A stretch of 64,000 nucleotides of DNA from Dyella sp. GSA-30 (GTDB taxonomy: Bacteria; Pseudomonadota; Gammaproteobacteria; Xanthomonadales; Rhodanobacteraceae): the NCBI RefSeq assembly GCF_027924605.1, contig NZ_AP027042.1, positions 2,147,524-2,211,523 of the forward strand, in the 5' to 3' direction. Within the stretch, counting starts at the first letter, position 1, and each line of letters begins with the position of its first letter. The position numbers and the translations under genes are program-made. Positions 44,082 through 52,139 of this stretch are shown one piece after another. The notes under the pieces were generated by a model. The model worked only from the letters and a program-made list of their open reading frames with translations. It ran no database searches and was not told the DNA's origin.

Positions 44082-45149
44082 ATGTTTTCCGCCGTATTCC
44101 CGCCGATAGCCCGTTTCGGAGCGACCAGCCTGCTGCTCGTCTGCGTGGCTCTGTGCCCGGCGTTGGCCAGGGCAAGCGGCTTGTATCGCTGCACCGGTTC
44201 CAGCGGCGAGACGGTTTTCAGCAACAGCACGGCAGGCTATAGCGATTGCCACAAGTTGCCAGGAACGTCGGCACCGGCGCCGCGCCCGGCGCGAGCCGCG
44301 TCGGCACCGATCGCTTCGGTGCTCGGTGTGCGTGGCTCGGTCGAGACGACCGCGCGTCCGGTCGCGGGCTCCTTCGAACCCTCACTGGCTCAGGTGCAGG
44401 GCGATACCGAAACATCGGCGCGCGTACCCGCGCCGCCGGCACCGGCGGGCAAACCCGGCCAGTGGACGTACTCGGAATCGAAAAAAGCACTGGACGATAC
44501 CGCCGCCGCGATCGCCGCACCGGGCGAGCGTGTGCTGCGCGGTTCGGTGTATCGCGTGGTGCATGCCGATGGCTCGGTGGAGTACACCAACGTCGCGCCT
44601 GCGGGAGAAAAGGGGCGCGCGGTCACCATGCTTTTCAGCTACATCTCCACCTGCGCGGCCTGCAATCTGCGCTCGCCGATCCACTGGGATAGCGTCGCGC
44701 TCCATCTTACGGAGTACGCGGAGACCATTCGCGCCGCCAGTGTCGAGTTTGGCGTCGATGAGGCATTCCTGCGCGCGATCATCCACGCCGAAAGCGCGTA
44801 CAACCCGCGCGCGCTGTCGATCAAGGGCGCGCAGGGGCTGATGCAGTTGATGCCGGCGACGGCCAACGACATGGGCGTGCGCGATGCCTTCGACGCTGAT
44901 CAGAACATTCGCGGCGGCGCGCGTTATCTTGCGTTGCTATTGCGCAACTTCAACGGTGACGAACGCCTGGCTGCTGCTGCCTATAACGCAGGTGCCACGG
45001 CGGTGCTGCGCTATAACGGTGTGCCGCCGTACGCGGAAACCCAGGTCTACGTCGAACGCGTGGGAACCTTGCGCAAGCGCTATGGGACGGCGACGCCACG
45101 ATTGCCGCCGGTGGCGGCGATGGGGATGACGGGGCCTGGCAAAGGCTGA
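44082..45149 (+). CDS. Lytic transglycosylase (SLT domain) with DUF4124 domain
   Basis: A 355-residue exported murein hydrolase. The signal peptide (cleavage near ARA, residue 32) is followed by a DUF4124-type domain (LYRCTGSSGETVFSNS, near residue 34). After a Pro/Ala-rich linker comes a C-terminal SLT domain with catalytic Glu in HAESAYNPRALSIKGAQGLMQLMP (about residue 238) and AYNAGATAV. It cleaves peptidoglycan glycan strands to 1,6-anhydro ends. The ATG at 44082 is chosen; a TTG at 44046 opens the frame upstream. It is convergent with the DegS-like gene with a 6-base gap. Confidence 0.88.
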   Translation: MFSAVFPPIARFGATSLLLVCVALCPALARASGLYRCTGSSGETVFSNSTAGYSDCHKLPGTSAPAPRPARAASAPIASVLGVRGSVETTARPVAGSFEPSLAQVQGDTETSARVPAPPAPAGKPGQWTYSESKKALDDTAAAIAAPGERVLRGSVYRVVHADGSVEYTNVAPAGEKGRAVTMLFSYISTCAACNLRSPIHWDSVALHLTEYAETIRAASVEFGVDEAFLRAIIHAESAYNPRALSIKGAQGLMQLMPATANDMGVRDAFDADQNIRGGARYLALLLRNFNGDERLAAAAYNAGATAVLRYNGVPPYAETQVYVERVGTLRKRYGTATPRLPPVAAMGMTGPGKG

Positions 45150-45155
45150 GCGGCG

Positions 45156-46355
45156 TTATCCGTCCAGCGAGGCCGTCGGCGTCATCGGCGGCCTCTGCGC
45201 CAAGGTCACCTCCGCACTGAATGGCGCGCCGTTGCGCAAGCCCGAGACCTGCACCTTGCTGCCTGGCTTGAGCGCCGATTCGTGGCGGCGCAGGTCGGCC
45301 GGGTCGACGATGTCTTCCGAACCGATGCGCAGCAGGATGTCGTGTGCCTGGATGCCGGCCTGGGCGGCGGGGCCGCCGGGATAGACATCCGTTACCTGGG
45401 CGCCGCGTGCGGCTGCAGGGAGACCGCTGTCGGCGGAGATCGCGACGAAGCCGTAGTCGGCGCCCATCCAACCGCGCACCACGTGGCCGGTATCGATCAA
45501 TTGTTCCAGCACGCGCTTGGCCGTACCCACGGGAATGGCAAAGCCGATGCCTTCGGCATTGGCCGCCTTGCCGATCAGCGAGGTGTTGATGCCGACCAGT
45601 TCGCCTTCTGTATTAATGAGTGCGCCGCCGGAATTGCCCAGGTTGATAGCGGCATCGGTCTGCACGAAGTCCTCGGGGCTGGTGCTGCTGAGCTGGCGGC
45701 CGATCGCGCTGATGATGCCCATGGTCACGGTCTGGGTCAGGCCGAACGGGTTGCCGATGGCCAGTACCACGTCGCCGGTACGGATGTGTTTTTCGTCGGC
45801 GATCTGGATCACCGGCGGGTTGGCCACGTCGATCTTGAGCACGGCCAGATCCGTTTCGTCGTCGGCGCCCACGACCTTGGCCTTGGCGACGCGGCCGTCG
45901 TAGAGCAACACCTGGATGTCGTCGGCGTTGGAAATGACGTGGTTGTTGGTCAGCACATAGCCCTGGTTGTTGACGATCACGCCCGAGCCCAGGCTTTGTT
46001 CGCGCTTCTGGTAGGCCGGTCCGGTGGGGATGCCACCGAACAGCCGGCGCAGCACCGGGTCGGAGTACATCTGCATGGCGCGTGCGGTGACGATCTTGTT
46101 TGCGTAAATATTGACCACCGATGGCGCCGCCTTGGCGACGGCATCCGCGTACGAGACCGGCCCGGCCTGGCGCGGGAGTGCCGGCGCCTGACTCATGCTC
46201 GTGCTGGGCGCGGCACTGTGCGCACCAGTCAAACCGATGCCTGAGCGCAATCGTTCGCCGACGCCGGGCCACAGCAGACTGATCACGAACGCAGCCGCCA
46301 GCCCCAGGACGACGAAGCGGGCAATAAAGGCGAGCGTGCCGGCGGCATGTTTCAT
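45156..46355 (-). CDS. degS: Membrane-anchored HtrA-family serine protease (DegS-like)
   Basis: A 399-residue protease with one N-terminal membrane anchor (FVVLGLAAAFVISLLWP, residues 14-30), a trypsin-like domain with triad His139, Asp169 and Ser242 (NNHV, ETDLAVL, GNSGGAL), and a single PDZ domain at the C-terminus (about residues 295-390). One PDZ plus an anchor is the DegS/AlgW layout; in that role it senses misfolded outer-membrane proteins and starts the sigma-E cascade. DegP/DegQ types have two PDZ domains. It is divergent from petA. Confidence 0.86.
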   Translation of the reverse strand: MKHAAGTLAFIARFVVLGLAAAFVISLLWPGVGERLRSGIGLTGAHSAAPSTSMSQAPALPRQAGPVSYADAVAKAAPSVVNIYANKIVTARAMQMYSDPVLRRLFGGIPTGPAYQKREQSLGSGVIVNNQGYVLTNNHVISNADDIQVLLYDGRVAKAKVVGADDETDLAVLKIDVANPPVIQIADEKHIRTGDVVLAIGNPFGLTQTVTMGIISAIGRQLSSTSPEDFVQTDAAINLGNSGGALINTEGELVGINTSLIGKAANAEGIGFAIPVGTAKRVLEQLIDTGHVVRGWMGADYGFVAISADSGLPAAARGAQVTDVYPGGPAAQAGIQAHDILLRIGSEDIVDPADLRRHESALKPGSKVQVSGLRNGAPFSAEVTLAQRPPMTPTASLDG

Positions 46356-46430
46356 GTCGTGAAAAGTTTCGCTGCGATGCTTACGTGATGGGCCAAGGTC
46401 GTCAGGGCTTTAGCCCATTGTTCGCTTTGA

Positions 46431-46459
46431 TTGTACGAGTCAGGGGCTGACGCTACACT
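46431..46459 (+). promoter_or_regulatory. Candidate sigma-70 promoter of petABC
   Basis: TTGTAC at 46431-46436 and TACACT at 46454-46459 are separated by 17 bases, about 87 bases before the petA start. The match to consensus is modest, so this is a suggestion. Confidence 0.3.
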
Positions 46460-46545
46460 AACGCGATTTTTGGGGATAACAGATTCTGGTTCGAGTGGGT
46501 CGGTAGTCCCTGCACCTCAATGGCATGCAAGTACCGGAGAGCCTG

Positions 46546-47151
46546 ATGGCGAACGAAGTCGTCGATCATGGCCGCCGCCGTTTCCTCACAGCAACCACCG
46601 CGGTGGTTGGTGGTGTGGGAGTCGTCGCGGCGGTTGTGCCCTTTGTCAAATCCTGGGAACCCAGTGCGCGCGCAAAAGCTGCGGGTGCTCCGGTTACCGC
46701 CGATATCGGTAAGATCGAATCGGGCCAGATGGTCACCTTCGCGTGGCGTAGTCTTCCTGTATTTGTAGTCAACCGTTCCAAGGCGCAGCTCGATGCGCTG
46801 CCGAGCCAGAACAGCCGAGTCGTCGACCCCAAGTCCGACGCGATCTCGGCTGAGCAGCAACCGAAGTATGCGCAGAACGAAAGCCGCTCGATCAAGCCCG
46901 AGTGGCTGGTCCTGGTTGGCCTGTGCACGCACTTGGGATGCGTGCCCGACTTCGTCCCGGTGATGAAGCCCGAGCCGTTCGATCCGAACTGGCAGGGTGG
47001 CTTCTACTGCCCGTGCCACAAGTCGCGTTACGACATGGCCGGTCGCGTCTATCAGGGCGTGCCCGCACCGAAGAACCTGTTGGTGCCGGACTATCACTTC
47101 ATCGACGACACGCACATCCAGATCGGTGTCGCCCCTGGGGAGAAAGGCTGA
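46546..47151 (+). CDS. petA: Ubiquinol-cytochrome c reductase iron-sulfur (Rieske) subunit
   Basis: A 201-residue Rieske subunit of the cytochrome bc1 complex. A Tat-type N-terminus (GRRRFLTATT) with one membrane anchor precedes the Rieske fold, with cluster ligands Cys127/His129 (CTHLGC) and Cys155/His158 (CPCH). The disulfide partners are Cys132 and Cys157. GGAG lies 8 bases before the ATG at 46546; an in-frame ATG at 46525 is less likely. It is the first gene of petABC and its stop overlaps petB by one base. Confidence 0.96.
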   Translation: MANEVVDHGRRRFLTATTAVVGGVGVVAAVVPFVKSWEPSARAKAAGAPVTADIGKIESGQMVTFAWRSLPVFVVNRSKAQLDALPSQNSRVVDPKSDAISAEQQPKYAQNESRSIKPEWLVLVGLCTHLGCVPDFVPVMKPEPFDPNWQGGFYCPCHKSRYDMAGRVYQGVPAPKNLLVPDYHFIDDTHIQIGVAPGEKG

Positions 47152-48452
47152 TGGCTAACGTGTTCACGCGGCTTGGCGATTGGGTCAACGAGCGCGCACC
47201 GAATCTGGTGCCGACCTATCGCAAGCACATGACCGAGTACTACGCACCGAAGAATTTCAATCTTTGGTACTACTTCGGCTCGCTCGCCCTATTGGTGCTG
47301 GTCAACCAGATCGTCACCGGCATCTTCCTCACCATGAACTACAAGACGAGTGCGGCGGAAGCCTTCAACTCGGTCGAGTACATCATGCGCGACGTGGAGT
47401 GGGGCTGGCTGATCCGCTACATGCACTCTACCGGCGCATCGCTGTTCTTCATCGTGGTGTTCCTGCACATGTTCCGCGGCCTGCTGTACGGGTCGTACAA
47501 GAAGCCGCGCGAGCTGGTGTGGCTGCTGGGCATGTTGATCTTCCTGTCGCTGATGGCCGAGGCCTTCATGGGCTACGTGCTGCCTTGGGGCAACATGTCG
47601 TTCTGGGGCGCCAAGGTGATCATCTCGCTGTTCGGCACCATTCCGGTGATCGGCAGCGGGCTGCAGCAGTGGATCATGGGTGACTTCCTGCCCGCCGACG
47701 CCACCTTGAACCGCTTCTTCGCGTTGCACGTCATTGCCTTGCCGCTGGTGCTGTTGCTACTGGTGGTGTTGCATCTGGCTGCGCTGCACGAGGTGGGTTC
47801 GAACAACCCCGATGGTGTGGACACCAAGCATGGTCCCAAGGGCAACCGCTGGGATGCGAACAAGCCGGCCGATGCCATTCCCTTCCACCCGTACTACACG
47901 GTGAAGGATCTGGTCGGCGTGGGCTTCTTCCTGCTGATTGCCGCGTTCATCATCTTCTTCGCGCCGACCTTCGGTGGCTGGTTCCTCGAGCACGACAACT
48001 TCATCCCGGCCAACAACCTGGTCACGCCGACGCACATCAAGCCGGTGTGGTACTTCACCCCGTTCTACGCGATCTTGCGCATGATCCCGTCGTTCTTCGG
48101 TACGGCGTTCTGGGGCGTGCTGGCGATGTTCGGCGCGATCGCGGTGTTGTTCGTGCTGCCGTGGATCGATGCCGGTCAGGTGCGTTCGATCCGCTATCGC
48201 GGCGCGGGCTACAAGTGGGCGTTGGGTCTGTTCGTGGTTTCCTTCATCTCGCTCGGTGCCGTCGGCGCCGGTGTGGTGGCCGAAGTGATCCCCGAGTGGT
48301 TCGGCAATGTCGACGTAACGGTCTGGGAAAACACCTTCGGTCGAGTGATGACGCTGATCTACTTCGGCTATTTCGTGTTCCTGTGGCTGTACACGCATCT
48401 AGGCTGGGAAAAGACCAAGCCGGTTCCGGAACGGGTGACCACGCATGACTAA
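47151..48452 (+). CDS. petB: Cytochrome b of the bc1 complex
   Basis: A 433-residue polytopic inner-membrane subunit carrying the low- and high-potential hemes and both quinone sites. Axial His are within the helix blocks around RYMHSTGASLFFIVVFLHMFR and FFALHVIALPLVLLLLVVLH. The Qo-site PEWY-type motif appears as KPVWYFTPFYAIL (PVWY, near residue 298). It overlaps petA by one base and petC by 8 bases. The length is normal for proteobacteria. Confidence 0.97.
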   Translation: MANVFTRLGDWVNERAPNLVPTYRKHMTEYYAPKNFNLWYYFGSLALLVLVNQIVTGIFLTMNYKTSAAEAFNSVEYIMRDVEWGWLIRYMHSTGASLFFIVVFLHMFRGLLYGSYKKPRELVWLLGMLIFLSLMAEAFMGYVLPWGNMSFWGAKVIISLFGTIPVIGSGLQQWIMGDFLPADATLNRFFALHVIALPLVLLLLVVLHLAALHEVGSNNPDGVDTKHGPKGNRWDANKPADAIPFHPYYTVKDLVGVGFFLLIAAFIIFFAPTFGGWFLEHDNFIPANNLVTPTHIKPVWYFTPFYAILRMIPSFFGTAFWGVLAMFGAIAVLFVLPWIDAGQVRSIRYRGAGYKWALGLFVVSFISLGAVGAGVVAEVIPEWFGNVDVTVWENTFGRVMTLIYFGYFVFLWLYTHLGWEKTKPVPERVTTHD

Positions 48453-49176
48453 GCGTTATTTTTCTTCGATTGCGCTGGCGCTCGGTTTGCTGGTCGGTGC
48501 GAGTTCCGCGATGGCCGCCGAAGAGGGTGGTCTGCCGTCCGCTGGCACCAATGTAGGCGACCAGGCGTCGCTGCAGCGCGGCGCCAAGATGTTCTTCAAC
48601 TACTGCGTGGGCTGTCACTCGCTCAAGTACGTGCGTTATTCGCGTCTGGCCGAAGACCTGGGTCTGTCGGAAAAGGACGTGATGGGCAACCTCAACATGA
48701 CCGGTGCCAAGTTCGGCGATCCGGTGATCTCGCACATGCCTGAGGCCAACGCGCAGCAGTATTTCGGCAAGGCACCGCCGGATCTGTCGCTGGAAGTGCG
48801 CGCCAAGGGTGCGGACTGGGTGTTCGGTTACCTCAACTCCTTCTACCTGGACCCGAGCCGTCCGGTGGGTTGGAACAACGAGGTGTTCCCGAACGCGTCC
48901 ATGCCCAACCCGCTGTGGGAGCTGCAGGGTCTGCAGACCGCGGTGAAGAAGCCGGGCGAAGACACGGTCGAGAAGCTGGAGCTGTCGCACCCGGGCAAGT
49001 TGACCCCGGTGCAGTACCAGCAGGCCACCCGCGACCTGACCAACTTCCTCGAATACGCCGCCGAGCCGGCGGCCTTGCAGCGCCAGCATTACGGTATCTG
49101 GGTGCTGTTGTTCCTTGCCGGTTTCACGTTCTTGGCTTATATGCTCAAGAAGGAATTCTGGAAGGACGTGCACTGA
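48445..49176 (+). CDS. petC: Cytochrome c1 of the bc1 complex
   Basis: A 243-residue periplasmic c-type cytochrome anchored by a C-terminal membrane helix (YGIWVLLFLAGFTFLAYML). It has an N-terminal signal peptide (cleavage near MAA, residue 25) and heme-attachment motif CVGCH (Cys54, Cys57, His58). The likely methionine ligand is in the ASMPNPLW region. It passes electrons from the Rieske centre to soluble cytochrome c. It is the last petABC gene, followed by a perfect GC-rich hairpin. Confidence 0.96.
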   Translation: MTKRYFSSIALALGLLVGASSAMAAEEGGLPSAGTNVGDQASLQRGAKMFFNYCVGCHSLKYVRYSRLAEDLGLSEKDVMGNLNMTGAKFGDPVISHMPEANAQQYFGKAPPDLSLEVRAKGADWVFGYLNSFYLDPSRPVGWNNEVFPNASMPNPLWELQGLQTAVKKPGEDTVEKLELSHPGKLTPVQYQQATRDLTNFLEYAAEPAALQRQHYGIWVLLFLAGFTFLAYMLKKEFWKDVH

Positions 49177-49194
49177 GGCGTCCGGTCGTCATAG

Positions 49195-49220
49195 GCAGGC
49201 GGCGCACACGCGCCGCCTGC
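49195..49220 (+). terminator. GC-rich hairpin between petC and sspA
   Basis: GCAGGCGGCGC and its exact complement enclose an ACAC loop, 18 bases after the petC stop. Only TCTTG follows, so termination is probably partial; it could instead protect the petABC message 3' end. Confidence 0.55.
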
Positions 49221-49241
49221 TCTTGAAGGGGAGAATAGTGC

Positions 49242-49868
49242 ATGGTCCAAAGCGCACGTTCGCGTACCGTACTTACCCTCTACACCACCGCCGATGACGT
49301 TCAATGTCACCGTGTCCGGCTGGTCCTGGCGGCCAAGGGCGTCAGCTACGAACGGGTAGAAGTCGACCCGAACAAGCCGCCCCCGGAAGACCTGATCGAC
49401 CTCAACCCCTACGGCACCACGCCGACCCTGGTCGATCGCGACCTGACCCTCTATGACACCGCGGTCGTCTGCGAATACCTGGACGAGCGTTATCCCCATC
49501 CCCCGCTGATGCCGATCGATCCGCTGTCCCGCGCGCGTTTGCGCCTGGCTTCGGTGCGGATCGAGCTGGACTGGCTGAGCCAGATCGCCGCCATCCGCGA
49601 AGGCGGCAAGACTGCCGATACCGCCCGCAAGCACCTGCGCGAACAGCTGTTGACGTCGCTGCCGCTGTTCAAGGCCTCCAAGTTCTTCCTGAACCCCGAA
49701 ATGAGCCTGGTCGACTGCCTGGTTGCTCCGGTGATCTGGCGCCTGCCCTGGCTGGGGGTGGACCTTGGACGGGAGGGCAAGCCGATCCTGGACTACGGCG
49801 AACGCCTGTTTCACAGCCAGGGCTTTGCCCGCAGCATGACCGCCGAAGAAAAGGCGATGCGGCCCTGA
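49242..49868 (+). CDS. sspA: Stringent starvation protein A / GST-fold protein
   Basis: A 208-residue glutathione-S-transferase-fold protein. The thioredoxin-like N-domain (LTLYTTADDVQCHRVRLVLAAKGV) lacks the resistance-type catalytic Cys/Ser pattern, and LNPYGTTPTLVDRDLTLYDTAVVCEYLDERYP is characteristic of SspA. SspA binds RNA polymerase and affects stationary-phase and stress genes. The petABC-sspA-sspB order is conserved in beta- and gammaproteobacteria and supports the call. It is followed by sspB after 199 bases in which I see no other feature. Confidence 0.93.
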   Translation: MVQSARSRTVLTLYTTADDVQCHRVRLVLAAKGVSYERVEVDPNKPPPEDLIDLNPYGTTPTLVDRDLTLYDTAVVCEYLDERYPHPPLMPIDPLSRARLRLASVRIELDWLSQIAAIREGGKTADTARKHLREQLLTSLPLFKASKFFLNPEMSLVDCLVAPVIWRLPWLGVDLGREGKPILDYGERLFHSQGFARSMTAEEKAMRP

Positions 49869-50067
49869 CGCTAGCCTGTGGCAAAGCCGCCTATCGTCGG
49901 GAAGGCGATCTGGCCGTAAACTTGTGGGTTATTCCAAAGATCCGGCAGCCATAGCCGGACTATCTGCCTGAACTGGCTTTCAGCCGGTCTGGCGTTGCAC
50001 TATGCGTATGCCGCCGGAGGGCCGGCCTCGATCGAGGCGGCCTTGGCGGCCTTGACAGGCTCTATCG

Positions 50068-50520
50068 ATGACCGACGAAAACATTCCGATGACTTCCAAT
50101 CGTCCGTACCTGTTGCGGGCCATCTACGACTGGATCACCGATAACAACCTCACCCCGTATGTGCTGGTCGACGCCGCCCGCGAAGGCGTGCGGGTGCCGC
50201 CGCAGGTGATCAAGAACGGACAGGTAGTGTTGAACCTGGCCATGCGTGCGGTTGCGAACCTCGATCTGGGCAACGACTGGATTACGTTTCAGGCGCGCTT
50301 TTCCGGCGTGAGCCAGCAGATTTACATTCCGATCCAGGCGGTCCTGGCGCTTTATGCGCAGGAAAATGGCCAGGGCATGATGTTCCCGGCCGAAGAGGGC
50401 GGCGATGTGCCGCCGCCGTCCGGTCCGGAAGACGATACGCCGCCACCGACCAGCGAAAGCGACGTGGGCAGCAGCGAGAAGCCCAAGCGTTCGGCTTCGC
50501 ATTTGCGCATCGTCAAATAA
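50068..50520 (+). CDS. sspB: ClpXP protease specificity-enhancing factor
   Basis: A 150-residue adaptor delivering ssrA-tagged proteins to ClpXP. The N-terminal SspB domain is clear (RPYLLRAIYDWITDNNLTPYVLVDA, then FQARFSGVSQQIYIPIQAVLALYAQENGQGM, ending near residue 113). A Pro/Asp-rich flexible linker leads to a basic C-terminus SHLRIVK, matching the known ClpX-docking peptide (LRVVK type). Starts at 50068 and 50089 are both possible; neither has a strong Shine-Dalgarno. Confidence 0.94.
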   Translation: MTDENIPMTSNRPYLLRAIYDWITDNNLTPYVLVDAAREGVRVPPQVIKNGQVVLNLAMRAVANLDLGNDWITFQARFSGVSQQIYIPIQAVLALYAQENGQGMMFPAEEGGDVPPPSGPEDDTPPPTSESDVGSSEKPKRSASHLRIVK

Positions 50521-50538
50521 GCGAAACGCCGCCTAGCT

Positions 50539-50642
50539 TGTAGGAGCGACTTCAGTCGCGACAGGGGCGAAGCGAGGCGGCGATGACCAGCTGCATCGTG
50601 ATACTGCAGAGGGACGGTCGCGACTGAAGTCGCTCCTACAAG
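50539..50642. repeat. Paired inverted repeat, family B (REP-like)
   Basis: TTGTAGGAGCGACTTCAGTC and its inverted copy flank about 50 bases, between the convergent sspB and DUF3301 genes. Each arm contains an imperfect palindrome GCGACTTCAGTCGC. Confidence 0.85.
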
Positions 50643-50661
50643 ATAGCTGTGTTTGTCCGAA

Positions 50662-51060
50662 TCAATGCAAATTGCGATCGCGCGGACGTAACGGCACGAC
50701 ATTGTCTTTGCTTTCGTCGAGCCGAACCCTTGGCGGTGCCTCAGGCAGATACAGCTCGATAGTCGGCAGACTCAGGCCAGTCATGACCGTCCCGATCAGC
50801 CAGAGCCGTCCCGGCTCCCGATCGTCGCCGTCGATACTTACCTCGAAGCTGTAACAGCGCTCGACGCCAAGCCGGCCACCGACGCGGCGCAACCGCAAGC
50901 TGCGCAGCCCGACCGTCTCGTCGAGCAACTGCAATCCATGCCGCAGGCATTGCTGGCGAGCTTCGGCGGTCGCCTGCTCGCGCGCGCGATTGAGCTTGAG
51001 CCACAGCCCGACGATGGTCAGCAAGGCCAATAGCAGGAACAGGTCGGAGAGTTCGCCCAT
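50662..51060 (-). CDS. DUF3301 family protein
   Basis: A 132-residue protein with one N-terminal membrane segment (LSDLFLLLALLTIVGLWL) followed by a basic amphipathic region (ARQQCLRHGLQLLDETVGLRSLRLRR) and a beta-rich segment. This is the layout of the uncharacterised gammaproteobacterial DUF3301 family. Its function is unknown. It lies upstream of nadC-distal sequence on the same strand, separated from nadC by a repeat-containing gap of 221 bases. Confidence 0.75.
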   Translation of the reverse strand: MGELSDLFLLLALLTIVGLWLKLNRAREQATAEARQQCLRHGLQLLDETVGLRSLRLRRVGGRLGVERCYSFEVSIDGDDREPGRLWLIGTVMTGLSLPTIELYLPEAPPRVRLDESKDNVVPLRPRDRNLH

Positions 51061-51138
51061 GCCGCCAGTGTGGGGATGGGGTGGGGCGGTTGCAAGGAGC
51101 GGTAGCGAGAAGCTGCGCTCCTAAAAACCACTTTCTAA

Positions 51139-51233
51139 ACCGTCATCCCGGCGAAGGCCGGGATCCACTCCTCAGTCCTCGCTTGTCAGATGACAGACGG
51201 TGAGCATCTACGCTGAGGAATGGCGGGATGACG
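51139..51233. repeat. Family C inverted repeat
   Basis: CCGTCATCCCGGCGAAGGCC with its own hairpin (CCCGGCGAAGGCCGGG) at the left and an inverted GGCGGGATGACG at the right flank about 70 bases. It is a single occurrence in this window, in the gap between DUF3301 and nadC. Confidence 0.65.
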
Positions 51234-51281
51234 ATGAAGGGCGAGGTTTGTCGGGGTTCGTGAGTACTTTCGTGCGGTGCG

Positions 51282-52139
51282 CTAGTCGAACTGCAATCGC
51301 AGCGAGAGATCGATCGCCCGCACGTGCTTGGTCAATGCGCCGACCGAAACAAAATCCACGCCAGTGCCGGCGATATCGCCGATCGTGGTCAGGTCCACGT
51401 TGCCCGACACTTCGAGCGGAATGCGGCCGGCGGTGATACGCACCGCTTCGTGCATATCCGCCAACGTGAAGTTGTCCAGCATGATGCGGTCCACGCCAGC
51501 GTCGATCGCTTGCGCCAGTTCGTCGAAGTTCTCCACTTCCACTTCGAGCAGCAGGCCGGGATGCAGGCGTCGGCCGGCTTCCACAGCCGCTTTGATGCTG
51601 CCGGCGGCGATGATGTGGTTTTCCTTGACCAGGATCGCATCAAACAGGCCGATGCGATGGTTGTGACCGCCTCCGCAACGCACGGCATATTTTTGCGCCA
51701 GACGCAGGCCCGGTACGGTCTTGCGTGTATCGAGCACCCGCGTGCGACTGCCGGCCACCTTGGCGACATGTTCGGCGGTGGCGGTTGCCGTGCCGGAAAG
51801 CAGCTGCAGGAAATTGAGCGCGGAACGTTCGGCGCTGAGCAACGCACGCGCCGAACCGCTCAGATGACAGATAATGTCGCCGGCCGCGACATGGTCGCCG
51901 TCCTGCACCTTCCACTCGATCGCAACCTGTGGATCGAGCTTGCGGAAGCAGGCGTTAAACCAGTCGATGCCTGCCATCACCGCGTTTTCGCGGCAGGTCA
52001 GGGCGGCACGCGCCTGTGCATCGGCGGGAATCAGTTGGGCGGTAGCGTCGCCGTTGCGGATATCTTCGGCAAAGGCGCGCGTTACATCGGCCTCGATCGT
52101 TTCGGACGAGGGTGGGTCAAGAGGGAGCTTGGAAGTCAT
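51282..52139 (-). CDS. nadC: Nicotinate-nucleotide pyrophosphorylase (carboxylating)
   Basis: A 285-residue enzyme of NAD synthesis converting quinolinate and PRPP to nicotinate mononucleotide and CO2. Conserved active-site segments include TRKTVPGLRLAQKYAVRCGGGHNHRIGL (about residues 138-165, with the Arg/Lys/His residues binding quinolinate), EVEVENFDELAQAI and LDNFTLADMHEAV. The terminal VDFVSVGALTKHVRAIDLSL is typical. The length is usual. Its start overlaps the stop of the upstream DUF1631 gene by 4 bases (ATGA). Confidence 0.96.
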   Translation of the reverse strand: MTSKLPLDPPSSETIEADVTRAFAEDIRNGDATAQLIPADAQARAALTCRENAVMAGIDWFNACFRKLDPQVAIEWKVQDGDHVAAGDIICHLSGSARALLSAERSALNFLQLLSGTATATAEHVAKVAGSRTRVLDTRKTVPGLRLAQKYAVRCGGGHNHRIGLFDAILVKENHIIAAGSIKAAVEAGRRLHPGLLLEVEVENFDELAQAIDAGVDRIMLDNFTLADMHEAVRITAGRIPLEVSGNVDLTTIGDIAGTGVDFVSVGALTKHVRAIDLSLRLQFD

